Below are positions 12,035-28,310 of a stretch of 64,000 nt of DNA, piece after piece. Origin of the DNA: Echinostoma caproni. Taxonomy: Eukaryota > Platyhelminthes > Trematoda > Plagiorchiida > Echinostomatidae. The translations under genes were made by a program, and so were the position numbers. Under the pieces are notes generated by a model. The model had not been told where the DNA came from, did no database searches, and worked only from the letters and a program-made list of their open reading frames with translations. Every line of letters begins with the position of its first letter. The first letter of the stretch is position 1. The DNA lies in assembly GCA_900618425.1 (NCBI GenBank), contig UZAN01039603.1, positions 66,096 to 130,095 on the forward strand. Reading direction: 5' to 3'.

Positions 12035-15000
12035 CGAAGAGAAACACATTCACTCTTGGGATGACCTTCCTTACTTCCACCGAGAACGTTCGTTCATGAT
12101 TGGGGCTCAATTACTTAGGTCAGACTAAAACGCTTTAGGCAGGTAATGAACAAACACATAATGTGTCTTTTTGATGAAGGTCTCTTTGTTTCACTCATGT
12201 ACTTTAAGATCTATCCGTGTTTCGATCTATTTTCTCTCGCTGCAAGGAACGATTGGTAGTCGAAATTCTTACGCACTTTTTGAACTTCTTTGTAAGAATA
12301 CGTCAGGTTTGGCTACGATCAGATCACACAACTCGATGTACAATCTGTTCCGTCCCCCGCTTCAACCGCGTGGAATATCCAAAAGCCCGATTTCGTCATT
12401 AATGCAAGCAGGCCGGGTCCGTGAGAAATGGAGATTTCGCCTCACGATATGCTTGTTTGTACAGGTTCGTGATTGCGTCAAGTAACAGAGATATGCAAGT
12501 TGGGCTTAAACACTGTGAACGGATCCACGCAGGAACTAAGTTTAGTACAGTGGGCACTTTTTCTACAACATTTCGTATCTGTTCTCTTCAAGTACGTTTT
12601 TAAGCGTCAAAGCAGATCAAAGCTCTAAAAAATGCATAGACAAATTGACATTTGTATTCATTAAAATACACTAATCTCAGGTGGTTATGGTTTTGCAGGA
12701 TTGTTCAGTGCGAACCTCGGGGTTAACGATTTCTATCATCAACCTGTTGACGATCAAAAAAGACGGTTGGATATTATAACTAAATAGGCATGCGGAAAAC
12801 TAACAAACAATTCAGATATTGTTAACGTATGGTGGCAAACTTTACTATCTTATGTGTAGGATATCCGTAGTCGCTACATTTTGCATGAACCACAGTTCAC
12901 ACAAACCAAAATGATTATAGACTGCTGCTGTGTTAGTGTAATGCTTACTCTCGGCAACGAGGCAGTGAACATTGTTATGTATTATTCCACCAAGTTTTCT
13001 ACCAATTAAATCCACACTAAAAATAAACTGATTTGTGTAACGCATACATCAATATCATTTATGCATTTTTAAGCACGAATTGAAAATTCACATTGTTTCC
13101 CCCCTTCTGCTTATCTCAGTGACTATACAGTTTTGTCTGTTTCACAGCGACACCCGCATCTGGGTTGGTTTCAATTTTTATTCCGTTATGGCTTGCTTTA
13201 CCGTTCATGCTAGAGGAGAGAGCTAATCAATTAGCTGCCCCAATAATCGAATCCAGAAGAGCCTCTAGGCATCACTCACTCCCACAGGCAGTCTGAAATA
13301 GTGCGTGTCATGCGTAACGAATGAGGCTGGCAAATGAATCCGCCCGGTTCAGAAAACTGAACAGATCCGCTTATTCTATCGGGCTCGGTTGAGTCGTGTT
13401 GACAGACAACTGGACAGGAGACAACCGATTGTTTTTCTCCAAAGCAAACAGTGAAATAAGTAAGGAATACCTTGAATTTGGCCAATTCATATGTTGATTA
13501 AACCGGTCCTACCAGTGGCACTTTTAGCGACTTCTAACAGTAAGTAAACAGCAAACAAAAGTTCACAAACAGTTAGAGTTGAACAGTTAACCAGTGGGAA
13601 AATCCATTTTTATCTCCGGGTGTGGAGTATTATTAAAATCGTGTATACGGTTTTCATCGCAAGCGCCAGTTAAGTACTGACAACTTTAAAGCCTACGTAA
13701 ATTGTGTATTCCGACCAGCGACAGTTTTCCAACGATTTGCTGCTTTTTGTAGGGGTTTTCTGTACAAAATCGTTTTAATAATCTTTTAATTATTCAATGA
13801 ATGTCAGATTCGGCATTTGACTACAGCAAATATATATATCCTCGGTATTTTTCTCAGGTGCTGACCATCAAATCACCTGGTCCTCATTTCACTGCCTATT
13901 TTAAATAATTTTGACACACTACCCAGTATAAATTGTTTGGAATAATTCCGAGGAAACCTTTTTTTGAGCAAATGATGTTTCCCATCGCATGAAAATTCCT
14001 GACTGCCATAATCATTTATTGATTAGGCAATTACAAGATTGCGTGTCCAGTGAGAACTGGTGGACTAATAAATAAAAATATTGTTCGATATTCAAAGTAT
14101 CAATTATTGCTCTTTATTTTCACTAAAATATGGATGTGGATTTATCAGTATTACAGAAGGATAGACAAGAATTTTTAATTTGTAAATCTCCCAGAATAAT
14201 CTATGCAGTAGTTAGTTTCTTTTTCAGGATTACTTCTGAACTTTGTTGGATAGTTTCCAGAATTGTATAACCAAACACCAAGCTGCTGAACGGCATGCGT
14301 AAGTTATGAAGCGTAATAAATTGGTTTTTCTTGCAAAATACTCGTTGCACCAACGGGATAAACACGCGTAAAAGATAAAAGGCTTCTTACTTCATTCGCT
14401 TGATTCATCTACTGGCAAGTGAAGATATTTAAACCACAAATCACTGAGTTGCCATGACTGTCAGACATGATCAAGTTGATCACAACAAATAATCCTGTTA
14501 TAAACGTTTCATTTGTCCCGCAGAACACATTGAGAACAACAGCGTGGCGAACAAGCTCGTTTTCAGTTATTTGTAATCATGCCATTACATAACATTCAAT
14601 ATGACTAACAATAAAACAAAAAAGAACTGAGAGATTCGAGTCCTAGTTATTAGAGCCGGCGCTGAACCATAATGCATTTGTACGTACTTTTAGTCAGTTT
14701 GAGTCATTACAAGTCAGTCACCTAGACATTTGCTTCTTAGGCTTTTAACAATAAAGCAAGGGGCAGATGGACGGTAACCTGGATACCTAAAAACTGTATT
14801 CTAAATAAACTGGTAAGTTATCCACATAAGCCTCTTCATATTAATCCTAAAGTCTTTAAAGAATTCATCGGCTAAAACCTTTCATTTCGCTCGATAGTGG
14901 ATATAGTAGCCAGATCCATAGACTAAGCGTACTGGGTGGCTTACTGGAACCACCTCCACTTTCCCATAGGCGGAACAACCGAAAAACGTAAAAAATATTT

Positions 15001-16551
15001 AAAAAGCTGCTGGAAATCGACGCAAATGCGATTAAAGAGTTCTGACCAGAGGAAAGTATGGTCGTTTTTAGTGGAGCGAAACACTNTACAGACTTCACAG
15101 ACAACGGTTGTCTGTTTACGTACGGCTCTCTAAAAAATACTCGTTTTGCTCTGATCAATTAACCTGTGTGATAACGTACCTGATTAAATGCGACCTAGTG
15201 AACGCCCATTGGTGTAAATAGTGAAACAACTCAACATTCTGGTTGCTTTGGTTACGCCAATTACAGTGACCTTGAAAGTAATCTATTTTGTACATCTTGT
15301 CTATGCATGTGACAAAACATGTTGACCAGGATGTTGCTGAGGCACATTGTTCAAACAAAAATTTGGAACAACAGATGAAAATCGACCATTTGAGTTAAAA
15401 TGAATTACTTCACCTAGGTTAAACCTTCCAGATATTTCATCCATAGGTCGAGGAACTGTATATTGTTGCTTACTCATCGTGTTCAGGTTTTTGTAATAAA
15501 CTATATGCGGTGTAATGGAATATAAACATGCGTCTGCTCAGTCCCTAAACCACTAGCTGAAGTAACGAAATGTAACTTGAACCGGTATGGTTGTGAAAGG
15601 TAGTTAACTGATATAGCATTTCGCGCCTTCAAATATATAAACCATGATGAACGCTCTTATTCGGATGGCTAAAATGATGAAATCCAAGAGTGTGATCTGA
15701 ATAGTGCGCAATCAGACATATAATCTATTATTTGGAATCTCATAATCCCTGCTACAACCCTTATCGAGAAACAGCCGTGCTCATATGAAACCATTTTGCA
15801 GCTAACGTAACTCAACCGCATAATTTATTGTGATCTCACTGCCCGCTTGGTTGCTGGAGCTCTTCGTCTACAAGAATTCGTTCCGAATTTTACTGTTCTA
15901 CTGTTTTAAACTAGAGTCTGACTAAAATGAGGCATGTCCTGCTGCTGCAGCTGTTGCTGCAGCATGGTTTCGGATTTTTCATAACTCTCGACTGGGATAT
16001 ATTGTAATCTCAGAGTTGCACAAATTTGGTTCATGTGTTTCACATAAAGTGAAATTACCTACCACTCCAGTCTGTCGTTCTATGTACTGTTGTCTTCATC
16101 GAATTGTCAGTCCTATAACACTTCAAGACAGCGTTGTTACAAGTCCCCGTTACTCTCGAAGAATAATGATATTCTTGGTCTTCTTCATTGCGCTTAATTT
16201 ATGTATGTCCATGCGCTTGCTTTTGTGTATCGGTTGTTTATTTGGTAATTAGGTGTTAACGGTGTGAGTGAGCTAAGAGTAAATAAAAGTCAATGAATAA
16301 AAGTGATAAATGGGACACGTGAATATTAAGCCGAACCATATGAGTTTAACTGAATCACACTGATGGAAGGTAACCAGGCCAGTGATATATGAGGGTGAAT
16401 GAATTGGAGGGAAATCAATGAATCATTAGGCATGCGCTGATAATCGGGAACACTTGGCCCCCGGAGGAGGAGAGTTTAAGGTCACGGTCGCAGATATAGT
16501 GGGACAGTGTGAGGGTGGGTTAACGTTCGGTCGGCCGGTCGACAATCGTGT

Positions 16552-16576
16552 GGGTGGGGGAAGGTGGTAGGGGTGG
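16552..16576 (+). other. G-rich patch in the kinase intron
   Basis: Runs GGG, GGGGG, GG, GG, GGGG and GG occur within 25 bases on the plus strand, inside a generally GC-rich stretch (about 16450-16570). It could fold as an imperfect G-quadruplex on the non-transcribed sense of the minus-strand gene. No gene is visible here. Confidence 0.4.
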
Positions 16577-19500
16577 AAGATTAATTGATCGATCATGAAT
16601 TTTCCGCAGTTCGGTCATGCATCGATCGCTTCACTGATCTAGAGATAATCGAAAATTGACGAACAAAATAACCGGAAAGTACCGATCACCCAAAAATGAA
16701 GGCAAGCACGGCAACGATCCGGATGCAATAACCAAGAGGTCGTATAAGTCAAGTGATACGGTTTTGCTCAATATGTTTCAATAATAATAGTGTGCATAAG
16801 ATGAACTCGTCATGCAAAAGGACAAAGGCTCTCGCGCATAGCCACGTGTTTTACCATTCTATCGTTGATTTAAGGTGATTACTTCCGAACTGTCACGTCT
16901 TAGAGTTGATCGTTGTCATTGGTCTGTTTCGGGTACTATGAACCGAAATTTGAAACCTGTGACTGTGATAATGTAAAGCTACAATGCTGTCCAGCTCAAA
17001 AGGACAACCGTGACCGAATTGAGGATCTAAAAATGTTTTTAACTCTCGGAGTTAGGTTGGCTCCTTGCCTGAATAAGCAATGAATCCACAGGGCTTTGAA
17101 TTTTAGAACACAATACCGTTTGGCTGATCATATTTTGAAATCGACTCTGTAGTTTGCTGTGAAAAAAAAATCACGACTCAAACCAACTGCTACTCAATCT
17201 CATCGTAAATCTGCGAAAGACCGCTATCTTTCGATTTAAACAATTTAAGCTAGTTTAGGTGCAGCAGACAGCACAACGTGAATTGTATGATTCTCAAACG
17301 GTTATCTTTGGATTCTGCCACCAATACTGATCTCCTCCCGTATTGTGTATCCCCAGGTAGCCCATTGTGTTCTAAAACTACTATACCGAAAATTAATTAA
17401 ACATTGCCATGTTCAATGCATAAAAGGATGTCAAACAGCAACAGTATCAGTACTAGTATCTACGAACAACCGATTATCACATGACAAGATTCGTACTAAC
17501 TGATAAGAAGTTCATTACCGATTCGTGAGATTAAGCAGCGCGTTTGGCTATACTTGTATCCAAAGCAAACTGTATTCTAGTAGGATCTATATTTTCACAG
17601 GATAGGAGTATAAAACAGATATACGGGAAAACATTTAGCGCATTTTTCACCCTCGAATAATCTCGATTTCTTAGGCTAACAAATAGAACGCTGAGCCGCT
17701 ATCACCTCCATTCTTGTCAAATCTATCTCAACAGATGCGTTCTCCGATTCGATCATGGACTTCGACCGGAATATTCTACTTGTTGAAAGATTCTTAATAT
17801 TTTTTAGGTGTTTTTCTGTATGAATAGACGTCACAAGATTATTCGAACAAACCCTTCAAGTACAAACACATTTGAGGTTTGTGTGGTTGTGTCTCCGTTA
17901 CTAAATTCACAAGCTTACGTAAAAGTGGTCTATAATACAGCGGAAATACCACTATGTTCACAGGTAAAATGTATCACACTGATTAAATTGAAAAGACCGC
18001 TCTTCAATATATAATCAACAAACAGACTACTATGGACCGGGTGACAAAAACAGAACAGAAGTAAGTGAAAGTAGATAAGGTTGGTGAAAAAACTAGAGTG
18101 AATTCAAGTTCCGAATAGACTGTCGCGTTTCACGCCGAGTATTAATCTCATTGTTGTTCGTTCAACGATGCAAGTGTTGCTACTGATTGTTATTTCTTTA
18201 GACCCCATGCGTGCGCGAATCCGAAGTACACGACACACCGTTTGAAAACATTCCTTGTCATCTTGTGCCTTCTGTTCTACTCTGGGTCATGGACACCACG
18301 TCTGAGACCACCTGGTGTCAGAATTCCAGTGTGAACGTGAACCTCGGGAGTGGGTGGGCGGTAATGTGTGTCGGTACAAGAGGATTATGAGCGGCAGTAG
18401 ACCAAGTTCACTGAATATGATGAACCGGAACAAACATATAAATAAACGAGCAAACAAAGATCCACTAAAATCCCAAGGGGATACGATTACATCCCGTTTA
18501 TCACTCGGGCCTCATATTCTATCTCTTGACCGAAGCCCGATTATTTGAGGTCAACAATTTGGTTGAGACCAATCGGGAAAGTTGTGTGATTTCATTTCGG
18601 TATTTCTTTTGTTACTTTAATCTTTTCAATGCACATATTTACTTACAGTCAGGTAACACGGAATAATTTATTCTTCAACGAAACTTATCTTAACGCTGCA
18701 CAGGAAATGTATAATGTGGAAACTAAATTAGTGTTCAGAGTGAAACTGATATCGGTACTTAAGAACACCAAGCATACACATCCGTTGGTATTCTATCTCA
18801 GTACAAAGCAATTTAATGGTTCGAATGGTGCTTTAAATGTTGTCCTTCAATAGTGCAATTACGAATTATAGAAAATAGCCTGTTCTCAATATGCAATTTG
18901 CTTTTAGATATTCTTAAACAAAGAAACTCTATCGTGCGGTTGGATGGAATCTTTTACTATTTCGTTCCATATGCTAATCAAACTGGGCATTTTCCACTCG
19001 AGTCATTTTTTTTACTTCCGCAGTGAAACTTATGGGGTTGATGAAAGTAGCCAGTTTATAAACCAATATTTTGTCATTTTTCAGTATACCGTTTCCTCAC
19101 ACGGTTTCGCGGATTCAACGCAACTAGTTCACAGGGGTTTTGTTTAATTAGACTGAGTTTATGCTTTGCTGATTTGCGTGGAAAACAAATTAACTTTCCC
19201 TTCTTGTGTACCTTGCAATTTAACTTCTACCTATTTCAGAGTTTAGACGGATCGTATAAACAGTCGTAAATAAGAATTATCAGTCTAGCGCGTACAACTC
19301 AAAGCGAACACTTTGCGAACGATCAGCAAAACATAGTTGTCGTTCCGATCGGGTATTGGTTTTCAAAAATTAATGAAGTACTTTCGGGTTTATCTGAATG
19401 CCTAGTGACTGTTTCAATGAATTCGGGCAATGTGATGTTTAGTTATCGAACCCACAGTCACTCTCGTCGTAACGAGCGCGTAAACAAACCAACTTATATG

Positions 19501-21986
19501 AAAACGCTCCACAAATTCGTAAGCACTTCAGGTACAGATTCTTAACAGCCTGCATTTAACTTAGATTCATATGTGTCAAGCTACTTTTATCGCATGACCT
19601 ATCACCTGTCTTTTGAATTCATCTGATCAACTTTCTTACTCAGGGTCGATGAAGCAAATCGATTTATACACAACTGTAAGAAGTTCCTCTCACCAACTGA
19701 CGGGTAATGAGAAAAATAGGATGACTGGAGCAGGTTAGAGCTGGACTGACAAAACACAATCTCAGCTATCTCGGAAGGTCCGGCTATGTAATGTCCGTGT
19801 AGAGAAATTCACTATTAAAATCTAAGGGTAGAGGAGAGCAAGGGCGAAACATAACTGAACTGTTTTGAAAGAAACAATGTTTTTCGTTGTGAATGAACAC
19901 AGTGAGCATTGGATACCTGTTTTCCTCTTATCTGTAATCATTAACAGTGTTTACTACTTGTAGGCTGCAGGGGAGGACACTCCGTGGTTAAAAGTCAGTT
20001 GTTTTTCTTTTACAGATAGTATGGAAATGCAATAAAATATAGCAGTTCACATTTGATAAATCACGTATTGACCTCGAACCACTTCTTTCGTTTTTCTTCA
20101 TGGACTCACTGCCTTATTGATTGTGCTCATAACAGTTGCTGACGTACAGCTTTTATAGGGCACCACAGTGATACAATATATTTTAGTAGCTTTGGAGGTT
20201 GGAACAACAACTCGCTTGCTTCAATAAAGAGATTGCCATCGCGAAAAGTGTGATCCATCAGTACCTGGTTGGTTTACCGCAGTGCGTGAGTTTTAATTTT
20301 GCTTTCCAAACCACCGGTTCGTTTGCTTCAAACATGCAGAGTTATTTCTAACTGATTATTCTAGCCATACTATCAGATGTAAACTTTCCTTCGGTGTTAT
20401 GTGGAGGAACAAACACACTAGAAAGTCTTTTCAGCTCACAGTAACAATACCCCAGCCTACTTCACGCATGACATACAAACATAATTTCCACACCTGAGTC
20501 AAAATATTTGGAACTCTCCTAATGGTTCTCATACAGCATCATCCAAATTCACGCACTGCTGAAAACCCAAGTGTTTGAAAAATGACTCACTTTATCCGTT
20601 CAAGTCTCAAAATAACATGCTTGGTTCAAATTCACCTCAACCATTTTATCTCCCACATTTTACCAACCGATTCGTTCACCTTTCATCCTTGCCTGGCAGT
20701 TGCTTGGCAACTGTAAGAAACCTTTAGTCTAGCAATTTCAAAGGATTATATGATGACACATGGATGTCTTTGTTGGAACCAACCTCATGCGTGGTGATGA
20801 TAAGATATTCCCACTTAGCTTTGTTGAGGATGTGACTTTTATTCGAACTGATATGCTTCATGGTTCACAGGTTACAGTGTTACATTAAAAAGTTTTTTCC
20901 TCTTTTCAAACCGAGAAGCTATACAGAGTTTGATTGGTAACCTTCAAATTGCATGTTGGTTGACCGGAGATTTCCAAATGTTCAACCAAATACGGGTCGG
21001 AATTGATAAGTATAGAAAACCCAGAATCAGATTATGTTCTAACTAGGATAAAACTCTACGTTTATCTGCTCTTTTCATCGCAAGGGACCGGGGCACGGGT
21101 CTCACCTATTCGTCAAAAGCAGCTGGTTTGAACATTGAAGTAAAATCGGCATTCGGAAAGTTGAAAATAACAACTATGGATGCCTATTTATTTAGGGATC
21201 GGGATATGTTTGTCATAGTGATTTTGTTTCCTGGATTTATTTATCATTCACTTGAAATAATGGTTGGTTCATATATACATATATATATGTCAAACTGGTT
21301 TATTTGTTCAATTCACAGATTTTGAAATTGCAATCGTCACTGTGCTTACAACTTCCATAGGCGTAAAGCGAACATTTAAGTTACCAATCAGCAATTATCT
21401 AAACTAACCAAACACACAATCTGCTTCTAGGCAATGCGTTTTGTCAATCGCTTGACTGTGCTTTAACTATTTTCTTTGCATTTCCGTCGTGAAAAGCAAC
21501 AATGTGGAAAATCAAAATCGCCCCAGTGTGAACATACCCGTAAAACAACGTCATTTCCGTTTTTACTCATCATGACTGATTTAAATTTATATGTTTTTTT
21601 AATCAATCCACTGTTTTGTGTATATCGGTTAGACCTTCGCCCAAAATGGAATAAGGCAACATAATGAGAGTGATGGAGAGAGACACTATGTGAGTCGAAA
21701 GGCTCTCGAGATGACTCAAAACGAGCACCAAACAATAATGATTCCTAGTGAATAAAATTTTTCACTTGAAAAGTGATTCTAATCCAGCTGATATTTCACG
21801 TGTGGTATACCTTTCAAGGCAATATGCTCAGCCTCACAGATTGTTTGATCAAAAAAGCTGAAAACTGATTCAGATCGCATTCCGCCCCTTTGGTTGATAC
21901 CCATGTTGGGAAAACAGTGTTTTGAACAAAATCCCCTCGCTATGCGTCAATCTGAATTTTTACGGCATTCCACTAGCAGGATTCTG

Positions 21987-22005
21987 GACAGACAGACAGA
22001 CAGAC
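21987..22005 (+). repeat. (GACA)n microsatellite
   Basis: About five GACA units, otherwise unremarkable, in the kinase intron. Confidence 0.8.
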
Positions 22006-22712
22006 GAACATACAGGCAGGAACAGAGAGGAGTGTGACGTCAGATCAAACTACACGCATACATGTAATAGTTGAAAAGAAGAAGTAAATGTTGCCGGAAA
22101 CATCTGGACTTCGTTTCTCATGGTTGACTTCACTGGAGACAGACGAGAATTCATGTATTCGAAAAGATTGCAGGCGGATAACAGTATCTACACAAAAACA
22201 AGATCGACTAAATGGACTTTCGATGTTTGCACAGTAGAGCAACCGAAAAGATATTATCACAAAGAAAACAAGTGAAATGTACTGTAATGACGGAAATCGG
22301 CTATCTAATAGATCACACAATGAATTAGTTGTATGCCTAAAAATTTGATAAAACCGCATTTTCCAACCTGCTGAGGAGTACCGTTTTCTAGCATTGTAAA
22401 TAGTTCCATGGTTTTCGATGAACTAAATCGGACCATATTCAGTTAAACGGAGATCAGAATGTCCGGGACATATGTTGTTCAAATTATACTTGTAAAGCTC
22501 CATGCATCTTAAATATGTTTGCCAATTTTCTAAAGCAGTAGTTCTAATCTTCAATCGCCAATCTGCGGTAGAAAAAGCCTAGTTTATTCGACATGAATTT
22601 CTTATATCAGGCAAATGCAACTATGAGAAAAAATATGAAAGTAATTTAGCTGAATTTGGTAACACATGTTTTAGCACAAGTTACAAAAACTCAGTTTATG
22701 TACGTATAACTA

Positions 22713-23222
<510 letters not shown>

Positions 23223-26200
23223 TCACTATGAGTAGTTATCTGTTCTGTGTTTGGTACACTGATAAATACGGGACAGATTAATTCCCTTACATTGCATAAT
23301 CAGCAACGGTGCGGTTTGATGAATGGTTTTCAGATATCCATAAACGATACTCAGTGGTGAAAGTTTATATTTTGTGGTTACAATTGTGTGTCCTTTCATT
23401 CGCATTTTATTTTACATGTTATACAAAAATATCTCACAGTAGTAGCAGGCAAACTCGTGCTTAACACGTAAACACCGCTTCTGACCGAAGATTTTACATT
23501 ACGCTGAGCCAATGCACCACAAAACTTGAGGTGGAACGAACGAACAGACTGCTTCAAAATTGATTTGCCCTCTCTCGATGTCACAGCAATTATTTTGCCA
23601 TAAACTCGGAACTCTCAGCCAGCTTATTAGACCGCGTGGTTCTACGTCACTTAGATGGAGAGGACAAAACTTATCAACGCTTTTTAAAATCAGACCAAGA
23701 AAAATCTTCACGTTTTCTCGAACTCCTCATCAGTTTACTTCTATTTATTCAAACAAACTCTGCACGTGTAAATAGCAAAATTTGTTGTCAATTATTCCCC
23801 GTTATCTCTTAATATTTTGAACGGGCCTCAATTAACTTTTCAAACATTCTCACTTGCTAAACCGTCAATACAGCCAAAACGGGTTCCATTTATACATTTC
23901 TCCTAAATGCTCGATTTCAATTTTTGAAAGTTATTGTAGTTTATTTCCGCGATAGCATGAACATTTGGAAAACAACTGTCAAAGAAACAGAACCTAATCA
24001 CAGAGAATAAATGGTAAACACGGATTATAAAAGAGTTGACCGGTAACCAATCGGTCAGAAAAACGACCCCACGTAATACCAACCTTCGTGTTTATAGTTC
24101 CGCTCCTGAATGCTGATGCTCTAACTGAGGAACGGTTTGACCCAGGTTTCCAGATCCTTATCCTTTTAAATAAAATACATTTTTTCTGACAAAATATGGA
24201 AATATATTTTGCACACTATTTTGTGATAAAGAGCAAAGGGGTTAAACCTCATATGCACGAGGACCTATTGAATCCGAGGGATTCATTAAGGCTTATGGTT
24301 TTCGTCGTTTGAGAATTGCACAGTGGATACCAGTCATTCATGCATCCACCTTCCCCCCAACCCAACCCTCCCGAATGCTGCTTTCCTGTGGGTTTAAAAT
24401 TAACCAAATTTGTTTTATGCCAATTAATGATGCAACGACGCAACCACGTTGCTTTTATTTCGTGACTCTGCATTCTTTACAATCCACAACTTGTTGAGAT
24501 TATCTTCTGGCGTTTTCTCGTAATAACTCCGTCTTCCAAGACACCAGATATGAATTTATCTCCTACGAGAAATATCGCTACTCACATACTACAATCAGTA
24601 ATCCATTGCCTGCAGTCATCCGCATAAATTTTAATTATAGCCATACACCTAGAATGGCTAGTTTGGGGAACTGTTCTGATCTTAATTATCACAAATTTCC
24701 GATTCCGTTAGTCATTATCCACAAAAGGTCCTACCTACTGGCTATAGTATACCCGGGGGTCAATCTTTCGGAGGCATGTAACACGTGATTCTCACATTTG
24801 TGCCCACATTTTCCAGTTTATACACATCAATAAACATATCAGCTACGTATTGAGTGCCGAATTACCGGGTGATTCAGCACTTTTGTCGTGATGCACGTTG
24901 GCACCCAATCTGCGTGACCAATCTGTTCTCCCACTGACATCCCGCTCAATGTGACAGGTTATCCTAATTATGTGAAAATGAATGCCACATTGTGCACGGA
25001 TGGAAAGTATCAATTTGACCCGGACATCCGCGTACCGAGAATGCACATGCATCGAGCCTGTGGTTCCATCCCCAGCGGAGTTCTAATGAACGGTTGAATC
25101 TGACCGAGTATTTTATTCTTCTGTAAAAACTCTTTCCCCCTAATAGTGGTGCATTCTGTGCATGCAGGAGATTTCATTTTAATTAAATAATTTGTGCACG
25201 ACTGTCCACCGGCAACGATGCTCACTGATTACCTGTTGATAATCCGGAAGATGAAATCAGGCAACGTGGTAAATGAAAAAGAAAACAAATATTCTCATGT
25301 AGAATATGCTACCGTTGCAAAGAGTAGCACATCAATATTGCGGGAGGACAACCCACCCAATGCCTATAAACACTATTATGCATTCACATATTTCAGGCAT
25401 TGAAGGAAAGTATCAAACTAACAAACTATATTGATCAAATTGGAGCGGCTTGAGCAGCTAATTATTCATCTCAATTTGTGATCTACGTAACGAAATCAGG
25501 CATTTCATTGAAAGCATTCAAGTAACAAACAGTAATTTATACCGTTTCTTTCTTTTGTTTACTGGACAGGATTTGGACCCTGAGCTGTTTCCGGTCTCTA
25601 TTTTCACCCAAAAATATCGGTACAGATGTGCGACCATTGTCCAGTTGTGTCACTCACATACACACACACAAATGAAAATTTCATTCACGTGATCTGTTCG
25701 TCAGATGTAACAGGACACAAGAAAGGACATGTAAACAATGAGAACACAATGACTCCGTCATGATGCTAGCTATCAACCGTTTCCGATGCCAGTAGAACAA
25801 AGCTTTATATTGTTTGACTGTCATTATGAATTAGGCAATTTAGCTGCGATTCTAGTCAAAAGAAATGGTTGGACATTTTGGATTCAGAAACGAGTATATG
25901 CTTGTGTATAAAGAATAGATGACGCACTTGAACAGACACTAGATACTGAACATAGTCAACAGGCTAGTGCGAGCTTTTTTTTATCAACGCCGCTATATTT
26001 TTACTAGATGTTAAACAGGAGCATTGTTCGCGATGAAATCATCATCATCATCATCGAAAACAACAACGACAACAACAGATTGTACAATTTTTACTCCCCC
26101 TATCTCCAGTGAGATTACGTATATTCATAAAAATGAATATCATCTAGAAACCGCACAGGCGATGGCTATCACCTAAGAGCATTTCAAGATTTTCAATCGA

Positions 26201-28254
26201 AAAGTTAATTTATATTGTCTGACAAGTACGGATGTATGTGCATTTTTTTATCCACAACTAGGCACTGTTAGCTTACGTCAGCCCAAAAAGAGTATTTTCA
26301 AGCTTCTGTGATGCAATCCACTCAGTTAACTTCTGTGAAAACTGTGCCCCAGATCTTTTCAACTGCTTTCGTTTCTACGGATCAACAACGGCGTTGTTGT
26401 AAGCTAAAATGCATCGGAATGTCAGTACAACTGCAGGCGGAAATTGTACCGTTACCACTTCCTCGAGAAAAAGAACTCTCGATTTAAAACAATTTTTTGC
26501 GCATAACCATCCACGCCTTAAAATCAGCTGCGATCAGATGTGAAGTTTTGTGTGAAAGTGAATTAAGTTGATCAGATAGTGTACTGCGGTTTTAACGAAA
26601 AATAATTCCAAATTCATTCATTCCATAAATTAACAAGCAAATCACCTACAAGCACAAGCAAGCAACATTAAATTACTGCTTTTGAATGGCTTTACCAGAC
26701 CTTTGATTCGGTCTTCTTCAGTCCAAGTTAGTTTGTGTTCTGCGACGTCGCTGCCCCCGCATGCATTTCAGCATGGAGCCGCCTGGTTAGTACATGCTGA
26801 AAAATGTGTTACCACGCTGATAAGTTTGTGTTCAGAGCTAACTCGAGCAACACTTAATCGCCGCAAACAAATTGAAATTATTTCATTTCAAGTCCGAAAA
26901 CTTTGGAATAAGTGTGACGCAGTAAAGCGGTTCGAAGATAAATCTAAGCGATAAAAGGCATGCAGAATATTTCAGAGAGTGAGACAGGTGGTGTAAACTG
27001 GCCGAAACCTTTAATCAACCAAAGAGAAACCTGATGAGTATTTAAATATATTTATCGTTTTATCTGAAGAACCGGAAAAAATTAATTTTTAAAGAAATCA
27101 CCTTTTGATCCTTTACATAAACAAAATACGCCTACCCGCCTACATTGTTGATAAAAATGACAAAAATACTGCACCAAAAATGTGTGAACAGCGATGAATT
27201 TTCAAATCTACAGTAACATTTTTTCACAAAAGTACAACAAATTTTCACCCGGTGTGTTTGTTTGAAATTGAATATAGCATTACTGAAGTTGTAGCTACAG
27301 TTGCATTTTCGTAGAAAAAAACATGATTGATAATGTTCTATAGGTATGCTGGTTATGAGGAGGGTGACAATGTTTCGTAATTTATTTATTCTAGGAATGT
27401 ATTGGGGTCTACTCAATGTGATATGAAGAGTGACTGCCGATTAGTTATTCGTTCCAATTACGCAGTGTACAACAGAACACTTAATTTAAAGTGTTAGGCA
27501 ATAGCTCTTAATGCACCTTAATATTTTTATGTTAAACGCCAAGACCGAACACTTCAAATTAAATGATTTGAATGGCTAAATTAATTATGGATCACTGCAA
27601 ACATTTAATGAAAAATGCGTTGTTAATCAGATACTTGTTGACCTAACTAAACGAGAACCTACTATCGGTCTGCGCGAAGTACGCAAAAGCATTCAGTAGA
27701 GAATTTCTCTGACCAACGCTGACTTCGGTAATATATAATATGGAGAAAGCCAGGCACTTTNCACTTTCCACGAAATCAAGGATGACTAACATATCACTAA
27801 ATAAACCATGAAGCAAAAACGTTCGCTTCCATAAAGTATTCTAACGAAAAATCAGTTGATTAAATTAAACCGCAGTTTGCGCGTACGTAAGAGAACGCAA
27901 AAATCTATATTTAGTTTCACCACATCGAAATGGACAAATGAATTCACTGAACAAGTGTAATTAAATAAATAAACCCTAGGAAATACTCCGACAAATACGC
28001 ATTCATCCGAATACGGAATTTGATAAAAGTGATTAGATCGATTAAAAACAATAGAATTATGCGATGCAAATCGCATTTGCATGTAGGAGAGAGGACTTGA
28101 GACGAACAATCATTGCAATGATTCGAGACATGTTTGCCACAAATCCATTTCCTGAGCTGCAAATGCGGTTGACATTGCATAATTCTCATCGGGAGTTCAA
28201 CTATAGGAATGATCAGACAGAAGACTACCGGATAGGCAAACCTGGCAAAACCGG

Positions 28255-28310
28255 TCGTGTGCTTCTGGAAAAGTTTGTCCAGTCATCCGTATACTACTCA
28301 GTTAAGAAAA
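28255..28310 (+). repeat. diverged repeat, copy 1
   Basis: This matches 29458-29510 in the same orientation at about 75% by eye over some 55 bp. Anchors are tcgtgt, cttctgg and atactactc, followed by an A-rich end. Weaker similarity may extend upstream. The family is unknown. Confidence 0.5.

Noticed and set aside
23396..23584. Minus-strand TSREGK near the kinase exon, first considered as a diverged HRDLK
   Set aside because: The catalytic Asp and the Lys position do not match and no kinase sequence surrounds it.
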